A stretch of DNA of 13,956 nucleotides from DXYV01 sp045543215. GTDB taxonomy: Bacteria > Bacillota > Clostridia > Oscillospirales > Oscillospiraceae. The notes under the pieces were generated by a model, which was not told the DNA's origin, made no database searches, and saw only the letters and a program-made list of their open reading frames with translations. A program made the position numbers and the translations under genes. Shown piece after piece: positions 7,840-12,730 of this stretch (positions are counted from its first letter, which is position 1; each line of letters starts with the position of its first letter). Location: contig JAZQMD010000112.1 of NCBI GenBank assembly GCA_045543215.1, forward strand, positions 1 to 13,956. The letters run 5' to 3'.

Positions 7840-8376
7840 TCAAATTTCTGATTCAAGTTCGGACAAGTATCTATGAATCCAAAGGAAAAACTCTGCTCCA
7901 TCTAAGGTAATGCAATGGCCTAAAATATCCCGCATCTCCCGGGTGGAAAACGTGTAATTCCCTTTGGGAGTGGTGCGGGTGAGGGTAAAGTCCACCTGAG
8001 GACTGCCTTGTATGAGCATGGCCATCGTGCCTGCCAGATCCCCTATGGGAGCACAGTCCAAATGTCCGGTATGGAACACAGCAATAACGGTGGTGCCTAC
8101 GTCCGGAGTGCTTTCGATGGTCACCAGGCCACCGGTTTGCTCTGCTGCCAAACAATATAGGGACAGGCCCATGCCAACTTTTCGAGTGGTACGGGTGGTG
8201 GTAAAAGGGTCAGTAACCTGGGCTAGAAACTCTGAACTCATGCCCTTGCCGTCATCGGAAATTGCGATGGTAAGCACACCTTGTTGCGTCTGGGTGAGAG
8301 TAATATCAACCCGGCCTGCGCCGGCGGAAATAGAATTTTTAGCCACGTCCAGGATGTGGAGGGCAAGTTCTTTCAT
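7840..8376 (-). CDS. GHKL-type ATP-binding protein of hydrogenase operon (lone histidine-kinase-like ATPase)
   Basis: A 178-residue protein made of a GHKL ATPase domain with a C-terminal extension of about 70 residues, and no dimerisation/phosphoacceptor, sensor or membrane part. Visible boxes: N-box HILDVAKNSISAGA (7-20), D-box DDGKGM (41-46), an F-box-like DPFTTTRTTRK and G2 motif VGMGLSL (about 68-74). After the ATPase core comes a region rich in beta-type residues (DFTLTRTTPKGNYTFSTRE). Such lone ATPases recur between hndA and hndB in clostridial hydrogenase clusters (recalled, not searched); they resemble anti-sigma factors/kinases. No partner or substrate is known to me. The ATG lies seven bases after the hndA stop with no clear ribosome binding site, so it is probably made by translational coupling. 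An alternative in-frame start 24 bases upstream lies inside hndA and would add only ILTSNLS; it is less likely. Confidence 0.88.
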   Translation of the reverse strand: MKELALHILDVAKNSISAGAGRVDITLTQTQQGVLTIAISDDGKGMSSEFLAQVTDPFTTTRTTRKVGMGLSLYCLAAEQTGGLVTIESTPDVGTTVIAVFHTGHLDCAPIGDLAGTMAMLIQGSPQVDFTLTRTTPKGNYTFSTREMRDILGHCITLDGAEFFLWIHRYLSELESEI

Positions 8377-8383
8377 AGAAAGG

Positions 8384-8878
8384 TTACTTGTAAGTATCAA
8401 GAATAGCGCCTACCTGGGCGGGGGTAAGGCGACCGTAAACGTCTTCGTTGATGGTCATGACCGGAGCCAGCCCGCAAGCACCAATGCAGCGGCAGGCATC
8501 CAGCGAGAATTTGCCGTCCGGTGTAATACCGCCGGACTGGATACCAAGCTTTTGTTCCACAGCTGAGAGAATATCCCCCGCGCCCTTGACGTAGCATGCG
8601 GTGCCAAGGCAGATGCTGATCTGATACTTGCCTTTGGGATTTAAGGAAAACTGGGCATAGAATGAGGCCACACCGTATACCTCGGACAGGGGGATATTCA
8701 GCCCCTCGGCAATCATAATCTGAACCTCCTCGGGCAAATAACCAAAAATTTCCTGTGCGGCCTGAAGCACCGGCATGGTAGCGCCAGGATGATCCTTATG
8801 TTGGGCAATGACCTGGCGCAGCTTTTCTTCCTGCTCCGGTGTGCCCTGGTAGGGGACCACGGTTTTAACATTTGGCAT
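8384..8878 (-). CDS. hndA: Hydrogenase subunit HndA/HydC (NuoE-like [2Fe-2S] protein)
   Basis: Electron-transfer subunit homologous to the 24 kDa NuoE protein of complex I; it partners with HndC. The 164 residues show the NuoE helical N-terminus (PGATMPVLQAAQEIFGYLPE, IPLSEVYGVASFYAQF) and the thioredoxin-like [2Fe-2S] domain with C90 and C95 (SICLGTACYVKGA) and C131 and C135 (CRCIGACGLAPV). Length is typical. Its ATG has AAGGAGG eight bases upstream (8895-8886 region), a strong site. It is the first gene of the hydrogenase operon proper; upstream lies a 312-base gap with a candidate promoter and a Rex-like operator. The following ATPase gene starts seven bases after its stop. Confidence 0.95.
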   Translation of the reverse strand: MPNVKTVVPYQGTPEQEEKLRQVIAQHKDHPGATMPVLQAAQEIFGYLPEEVQIMIAEGLNIPLSEVYGVASFYAQFSLNPKGKYQISICLGTACYVKGAGDILSAVEQKLGIQSGGITPDGKFSLDACRCIGACGLAPVMTINEDVYGRLTPAQVGAILDTYK

Positions 8879-8955
8879 CAGGGGTTCCTCCTTGATAAAT
8901 AGGTTTGGGACAAGGAATTGCTATAATTTATAAAATTGCTCGGAAATTTAATTAG

Positions 8956-8985
8956 ATTTTACTACAAAACGCCGAGTTAGTGCAA
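8956..8985 (-). promoter_or_regulatory. Candidate promoter of hndA operon
   Basis: On the minus strand TTGCAC (8985-8980), 18 bases, TAAAAT (8961-8956). Transcription would start near 8949, giving a leader of about 70 bases before the hndA ATG. Matches are good but the surrounding DNA is AT-rich, so other -10 elements are possible. Confidence 0.45.
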
Positions 8986-9054
8986 GCTAATAATAAAGGG
9001 AAACGGAAATAATTTTTGAGGTATACAGCCAAAAATGGAGTGTCGAAGGAAGGA

Positions 9055-9072
9055 ATGTTAAAATTTTAACGA
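9055..9072. promoter_or_regulatory. Putative Rex (redox repressor) operator
   Basis: The core gttaaaattttaac (9057-9070) is a perfect 14-base palindrome. Against the Rex consensus TTGTTAAnnnnTTAACAA the 18-base site atgttaaaattttaacga agrees at 12 of 14 specified positions. Rex senses NADH/NAD+ and is known to repress hydrogenase and fermentation genes in Clostridia, which fits the neighbouring operon. On the minus strand the site overlaps a possible -10 element following TTGCCT (9093-9088), as expected for a repressor site; that upstream promoter is weak by eye. It lies about 180 bases before the hndA start codon. Confidence 0.6.
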
Positions 9073-9128
9073 AAATATAACGGCCCGAGGCAAGTAATTT
9101 CCAAATTTATTTATTTTAATGATGGTAG

Positions 9129-9145
9129 ACTACGTATCACGTAGT
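9129..9145. repeat. Short inverted repeat ACTACGT-ATC-ACGTAGT
   Basis: Seven-base perfect arms around a three-base centre, between the DRTGG gene and the Rex-like site. No T run follows, so it is not a convincing terminator; it may be a protein-binding site. Family of any binding protein is unknown. Confidence 0.5.
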
Positions 9146-9190
9146 GCACACACGGTGGGTTTTCTTTAAAATATGCTAAAGTGGCCGATG

Positions 9191-9517
9191 TTACAACAGC
9201 TTTGCCAGGGCGCAGGCGGTGTTGAAGGTGCTTTGCCGGGTGCCCAATAAATTGATGCCGTGGGCCTCGACCTTGGTCAGCAGATTGGGATCAGGCTCCA
9301 CGCCCTCGGTGAGCACTACGCAGGCCATATTGGATAGGGTGGCTACTGCGGCTACATTTACATTAGACATAATGGTCAGCCAGGCGCTGTCCACCTCTGC
9401 CCGACTTATGACCCAGGAAAGCAAATCCCCACAGTAGCCACCGGAGATGGAGCGGCCGGGTTGGGCCAGAGAAAAGACATGCAGTTCCAGGGCATCAATC
9501 AAGGTTTGGACGGTCAT
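9191..9517 (-). CDS. DRTGG-domain protein of hydrogenase cluster
   Basis: A 108-residue soluble protein that is essentially one DRTGG domain, a fold also found in HPr kinase-associated, CBS-domain and phosphotransacetylase proteins and thought to bind a ligand or act as regulatory module. Recognisable features are ISGGYCGDLLSWV (24-36), a WLTIMSNVNVAAVATL strand-helix (46-61), VVLTEGVEPDPNLL (67-80) and the closing LGTRQSTFNTACALAKLL. No membrane segment or signal peptide. Its ATG has AAGGAG seven bases upstream. It lies 312 bases upstream of hndA on the same strand and has its own leader. Small DRTGG proteins recur beside HndA and GHKL ATPases in Clostridia (recalled, not searched), so a regulatory or assembly role in hydrogenase function is inferred, not shown. 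Confidence 0.85.
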   Translation of the reverse strand: MTVQTLIDALELHVFSLAQPGRSISGGYCGDLLSWVISRAEVDSAWLTIMSNVNVAAVATLSNMACVVLTEGVEPDPNLLTKVEAHGINLLGTRQSTFNTACALAKLL

Positions 9518-9826
9518 AGATATTCTCCTTCCTGTTTACAGGTGTAGGGGGTGGACATCCAAAGATGTCTTAGCATTACTCAGCAGCTCCAAAAGCTAAA
9601 GGAATGAACCCTACAAGTGCAGCATGTATTATTATGTTATTATATTATAGATGGAAGAAGAAGGAAATTAAAATCTAAAAAAGTCCACAAGGCAGACCGT
9701 TGTTTTACTGGTCTTTTTCAGGGGGTTCTTCCATTGACGGGCCAGATAGCTCACGATATAATAAAAGCCATACCTTATTTTGGAGAAACATTTGATTCTG
9801 AAAAACCTAATGAAAGGGGAATACTC
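9518..9826. other. Divergent promoter region between DRTGG gene and serC (no gene)
   Basis: No coding region is supported. It carries the DRTGG leader with a small hairpin (gacatc-caaa-gatgtc, 9554-9569), an AT-rich block (9628-9650) that includes a minus-strand TATAAT (9649-9644) with only a poor -35 match TTTAAT (9672-9667), a weak plus-strand hairpin followed by five T (9694-9718), and the strong serC promoter (9734-9762). Confidence 0.65.
9734..9762 (+). promoter_or_regulatory. Sigma-A promoter of serC-serA
   Basis: TTGACG (9734-9739), 17 bases, perfect TATAAT (9757-9762). Transcription would start near 9769, leaving a leader of about 58 bases. Being inside the apparent upstream reading frame of SerC, it argues that SerC starts at the ATG at 9827 rather than at 9617. 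Confidence 0.85.
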
Positions 9827-10912
9827 ATGGCAAACGAGCGTGTTTATAATTTTTCCGCAGGCCCTTCTATGCTTCCGCTGGAGGTCCTCACCCGGGCTGG
9901 ATCCGAAATTACCAATTACGGTGGCTCCGGCATGTCGGTTATGGAGATGAGTCACCGATCTAAGGTGTTTCAGAAGATCTTTGACGATACCCAGGCCAAC
10001 TTCCGCCGGCTGTTCCGTGTACCTGATAATTATAAGATACTTTTCCTTCAGGGTGGGGCCTCTGCCCAGTTCTCCATGGCACCAATGAACCTGATTGGGA
10101 AGACGGGTAAGGCGGATTATGCCGTTACCGGAAATTTCTCCAATATTGCTTATAAAGAGGCAAAGAAGTACGGTCAGATCAACTTGGCTGCCTCTTCCGA
10201 GGACCAAAACCACACTTATATCCCGACCCAGGATCAGCTCAAGCTAGATCCGGAGGCCTCCTATTTCTATTATTGTGCCAACAATACTATCTATGGCACT
10301 GAGTGGCAGTATGTTCCAGAGACTGGCGGTGTGCCCCTGGTGTGTGACATGTCCTCTAACTTCCTCTCCCGCCCGGTGGATGTGTCTAGGTATGGAATCA
10401 TCTTTGGCGGCGCCCAGAAGAACTTAGCGCCTGCAGGTCTGACCATCGTCATTATTCGAGAGGATTTGGCTGGAAATGAACTGCCCTACACACCTCTGAT
10501 GATGAATTACAAGACCATGATTGATAAAGACTCTATGTATAATACGCCGCCTTGTTGGTGCATCTACATGCTGGGCTTGGTACTGGAATGGTTGGAAACC
10601 CAGGGAGGTGTGGAAGGCATGGAGAAGATCAAGCACGCCAAGGCTCAGTTACTTTACAATGTGTTGGATGGATCCAAGCTGTTCAGTTGCCCAGCCCAAC
10701 CAGGTTCCCGTTCCGATATGAATGTTACCTTCCGTTCGGTCTCTGAGGAGTTGGACGCCAAGTTCGTGTCTGAAGCTTCTGCCGCCGGTTTTACCAACCT
10801 GAAGGGCCACCGCAACGTGGGCGGTATGAGAGCTAGTATTTACAACGCTATGCCTATGGAGGGCGTGGAAAAACTAGCTGAGTTCATTAAGAAATTTGAC
10901 CAAAATAACTGA
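9827..10912 (+). CDS. serC: Phosphoserine aminotransferase
   Basis: PLP enzyme of the phosphorylated serine pathway: 3-phosphohydroxypyruvate plus glutamate gives 3-phosphoserine and 2-oxoglutarate (also can act in B6 synthesis). The 361 residues match the family length. It begins MANERVYNFSAGPSMLP, the typical N-terminus, with GGSGMSVMEMSHRSK (32-46), LQGGASAQFSM (74-84), and the PLP-binding Lys198 in GIIFGGAQKNLAPAG. The C-terminal domain includes LKGHRNVGGMRASIYNAMP. The frame is open upstream to 9617, but AAGGGG sits seven to eight bases before the ATG at 9827 and the promoter lies at 9734-9762, so the longer form is rejected. serA follows after 24 bases in the same direction, making a two-gene serine operon. 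Confidence 0.96.
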   Translation: MANERVYNFSAGPSMLPLEVLTRAGSEITNYGGSGMSVMEMSHRSKVFQKIFDDTQANFRRLFRVPDNYKILFLQGGASAQFSMAPMNLIGKTGKADYAVTGNFSNIAYKEAKKYGQINLAASSEDQNHTYIPTQDQLKLDPEASYFYYCANNTIYGTEWQYVPETGGVPLVCDMSSNFLSRPVDVSRYGIIFGGAQKNLAPAGLTIVIIREDLAGNELPYTPLMMNYKTMIDKDSMYNTPPCWCIYMLGLVLEWLETQGGVEGMEKIKHAKAQLLYNVLDGSKLFSCPAQPGSRSDMNVTFRSVSEELDAKFVSEASAAGFTNLKGHRNVGGMRASIYNAMPMEGVEKLAEFIKKFDQNN

Positions 10913-10936
10913 TCTAATTGGAGGACTACTACTGTT

Positions 10937-12106
10937 ATGTATAAAATCAAAACCATGAATAAAATTTCCTCCAAGGGATTGGAGTTACTGAATGCCGACC
11001 AATTTGTTGTGGGGGATGATGTGCACAGTGAGGATGGTATACTGGTGCGCTCGGCCAAACTTCACGACTACAGCTTTCCTGATAACCTACGGGCGATTGC
11101 TCGGGCAGGAGCCGGCACGAATAATATTCCCATTGACCGCTGTTCTGAGGCAGGGATTGTGGTGTTTAATACCCCTGGGGCAAATGCCAATGCTGTAAAA
11201 GAATTGGTCATTTGCGCTATGCTGATGGCCTCCCGGGATGTACTGGGGGGAGCCACTTGGGTGCGTGAGCAGGCCCAGACAGAGGGAGTGGACGTGGCAG
11301 CTGCCGTTGAGAAGGGAAAGGCCGCCTTCGTGGGGCCTGAGCTTTACCGCAAGACCTTAGGTGTGGTAGGCTTGGGGGCCATCGGTGCCTTGGTGGCCAA
11401 TGTTGCCCTCTCTCTGGGGATGGAGGTTTATGGTTATGACCCATACCTGTCGGTGGATGCCGCCCTTCGCCTGGATCGTCATGTGCGGGTGGTGAAGGAT
11501 GTTGATGTGCTCTATCAGAATTGCGACTATGTGACGATTCATGTGCCCTATATGGAGGCGACCAAACACACTGTTAATGCCGAAACGATTGCCAAGATGA
11601 AGGATGGTGTACGGGTTATTAACCTGGCACGGGGAGAGCTGGTGGATGATGAGGCCATGATTGAAGCCTTACAGTCAGGAAAGGTGGCTTGCTATGTCAC
11701 CGATTTTCCCAATAATCGGATCACCTTGGGAAAAAATGTGATAGCGATTCCCCACCTGGGAGCATCTTCGCCCGAGAGTGAGGAAAACTGTGCTGTTATG
11801 GCCGTAGGAGAACTGAGTGACTACTTGATTAACGGTAATATTAAAAATTCAGTAAACCTACCTGATGTGGAAATGAACCGTTCCGGCGTGCTCCGCCTGG
11901 GGGTGATACACCGTAATATCCCTGCCATGCTGGCTAACATTACAATGCTTCTATCTAAAGAAGGGGTTAATGTGGAGAATATGACCAATAAGTCTAAGGG
12001 AGACTATGCTTATACTATGGTGGACGTAGGTTCTGAGGTGGAAGATAAGGTCATCAATGAGATCAAGTCAATCCCGGGTATCCTACGGGTGAGAGTGATC
12101 CGCTGA
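10937..12106 (+). CDS. serA: D-3-phosphoglycerate dehydrogenase, short ACT-domain form
   Basis: Oxidises 3-phosphoglycerate to 3-phosphohydroxypyruvate with NAD+, the step before SerC. In 389 residues: substrate-binding part (1-95, with ARAGAGTNNIPID), Rossmann motif VGLGAIG (144-150) with D168 (YGYDPY) as the expected NAD-ribose acid, catalytic R232 (ARGELVDD) and H273 (IPHLGASSPESEEN), and a C-terminal ACT domain (about 318-389, NIPAMLANITMLLSKEGVNV) that would bind serine or another effector. The family-typical start MYKIKTMNKIS is used; GGAGG lies 12 bases upstream, a rather long spacing. A later ATG at 10955 is possible but would remove conserved residues. Odd point: where E. coli SerA has E269 in DVFPTEP this protein reads TDFPNNR (N260). 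2-Hydroxyacid dehydrogenase of other specificity is a weaker alternative, since serC precedes it. Confidence 0.93.
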   Translation: MYKIKTMNKISSKGLELLNADQFVVGDDVHSEDGILVRSAKLHDYSFPDNLRAIARAGAGTNNIPIDRCSEAGIVVFNTPGANANAVKELVICAMLMASRDVLGGATWVREQAQTEGVDVAAAVEKGKAAFVGPELYRKTLGVVGLGAIGALVANVALSLGMEVYGYDPYLSVDAALRLDRHVRVVKDVDVLYQNCDYVTIHVPYMEATKHTVNAETIAKMKDGVRVINLARGELVDDEAMIEALQSGKVACYVTDFPNNRITLGKNVIAIPHLGASSPESEENCAVMAVGELSDYLINGNIKNSVNLPDVEMNRSGVLRLGVIHRNIPAMLANITMLLSKEGVNVENMTNKSKGDYAYTMVDVGSEVEDKVINEIKSIPGILRVRVIR

Positions 12107-12150
12107 GTGGAGGTTAAAAAAGCTGCCGTCCTCAGGTAGTACCAAATAAG

Positions 12151-12188
12151 AAAACATTGAAAAAGTCAGGAATATTAATGTTTTTCAA
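12151..12188 (+). repeat. Two overlapping, mutually exclusive inverted repeats downstream of serA
   Basis: AAAACATT (12151-12158) can pair with AATGTTTT (12177-12184), and TTGAAAAA (12157-12164) can pair with TTTTTCAA (12181-12188); the two pairings share bases. All stems are AT-rich, so this may be chance. Confidence 0.4.
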
Positions 12189-12238
12189 GGTACAAATACG
12201 GTGCGAAGTCAAAAAAGTTAAATACTGACAGGTTTAGA

Positions 12239-12270
12239 GGGCGCTGATACGCAAATATCAACGCCCTTTT
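12239..12270 (+). terminator. Rho-independent terminator of the serC-serA unit
   Basis: Stem GGGCG-c-TGATA / TATCA-a-CGCCC around loop CGCAAA (one C/A mismatch), then TTTT and a second T run after CCTG. It lies 132 bases after the serA stop, leaving a 3' untranslated stretch. Confidence 0.85.
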
Positions 12271-12391
12271 CCTGTTTTTTGCGCATAGGTAAAAATTCCT
12301 TTTTTCCGTTGTGCCCCTCCAAAGCGTTAATAGCATACAAGGGCTCGCAGCACATAAGGTCTAGGGAAGTAAAGTTCTTTCACAGGACATA

Positions 12392-12410
12392 AATTCCGTT
12401 ATCAGGAATT
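12392..12410. repeat. Inverted repeat AATTCC-n7-GGAATT
   Basis: Six-base perfect arms around GTTATCA. Isolated in the AT-rich gap just before a longer inverted repeat. Function unknown. Confidence 0.4.
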
Positions 12411-12417
12411 AGGGATA

Positions 12418-12455
12418 TTAATAAACTAGATAAATGTATAATTATAGTTTATTAA
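12418..12455. repeat. Inverted repeat with 11-base arms
   Basis: TTAATAAACTA (12418-12428) and TAGTTTATTAA (12445-12455) are exact complements with a 16-base centre. It could form a hairpin or be an operator. No neighbouring gene explains it. Confidence 0.5.
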
Positions 12456-12599
12456 GTGAACTTAGCGTGGGGATAACCCTTTTGAAGACTGTGATTTAAA
12501 AGTTTTGAGAATGATAGACTGTGGTGAATATATGATCTTCGGGATATAAGGAAAAATATTTGGAAACGTTTTGGAGGATTGGTGTAAAAGCTGTTATCT

Positions 12600-12623
12600 T
12601 TTTTTGTAAAAAATTACAAAAAA
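12600..12623. repeat. AT-only palindrome TTTTTTGTAA-AAAA-TTACAAAAAA
   Basis: Ten-base perfect arms around four A, about 22 bases upstream of the peptidase -35 element. T runs on one side could mimic a terminator, but the stem is almost all A/T; a regulator site for the peptidase is another option. Confidence 0.5.
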
Positions 12624-12644
12624 GTGATATTATGTTTCTTAACC

Positions 12645-12684
12645 TTGATGTTTCCTTTTTGGTCCAGTATTATGTAAGTATAAT
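12645..12684 (+). promoter_or_regulatory. Candidate promoter(s) of the peptidase gene
   Basis: TTGATG (12645-12650), 17 bases, TATTAT (12668-12673) is one candidate. A perfect TATAAT at 12679-12684 with a weaker -35 TTTTTG, 17 bases away, is another. Both lead to a start shortly before the peptidase ribosome binding site. Confidence 0.5.
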
Positions 12685-12730
12685 GTTTATTAAATTATAT
12701 TATTTTTACTGAAAAAGGGGAGTAGAAAGG

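Larger units (their letters stand above)
8879..9190. other. Regulatory gap between DRTGG gene and hndA (no gene)
   Basis: Contains no supportable coding region. It holds the hndA ribosome binding site, a candidate promoter (8956-8985), a Rex-like palindrome (9055-9072) and a second inverted repeat (9129-9145). No GC-rich hairpin with a T run is seen downstream of the DRTGG stop, so read-through from that gene into hndA is possible. The sequence is strongly AT-rich compared with the flanking genes. Confidence 0.7.
12107..12730. other. 624-base gap between serA and the peptidase gene (no gene)
   Basis: No protein gene, tRNA or known riboswitch is recognised. Contents: alternative hairpins (12151-12188), the terminator (12239-12270), inverted repeats at 12392-12410, 12418-12455 and 12600-12623, and the peptidase promoter. 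Composition becomes markedly AT-rich after about 12380. Confidence 0.7.

Noticed and set aside
8340..8360. His in the ATPase N-terminus (LALHILDVAKNS) as a kinase phosphoacceptor
   Set aside because: It lies within the N-box helix of the ATP-binding domain, not in a dimerisation helix; a true phosphoacceptor domain is missing.
9694..9718. AGACC-n11-GGTCT followed by T5 as a terminator or T-box element before serC
   Set aside because: Only a five-base stem with a long loop, upstream of the serC promoter, and none of the conserved T-box sequences are present.
9617..9826. N-terminal extension of the SerC reading frame by 70 residues
   Set aside because: The strong promoter TTGACG-17-TATAAT lies inside it, a good ribosome binding site precedes the ATG at 9827, and SerC proteins begin with the MANERVYNFSAGPS type sequence.
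12600..12623. AT palindrome as a rho-independent terminator
   Set aside because: The stem is almost entirely A/T, and a GC-rich terminator already ends the serA unit 330 bases upstream.
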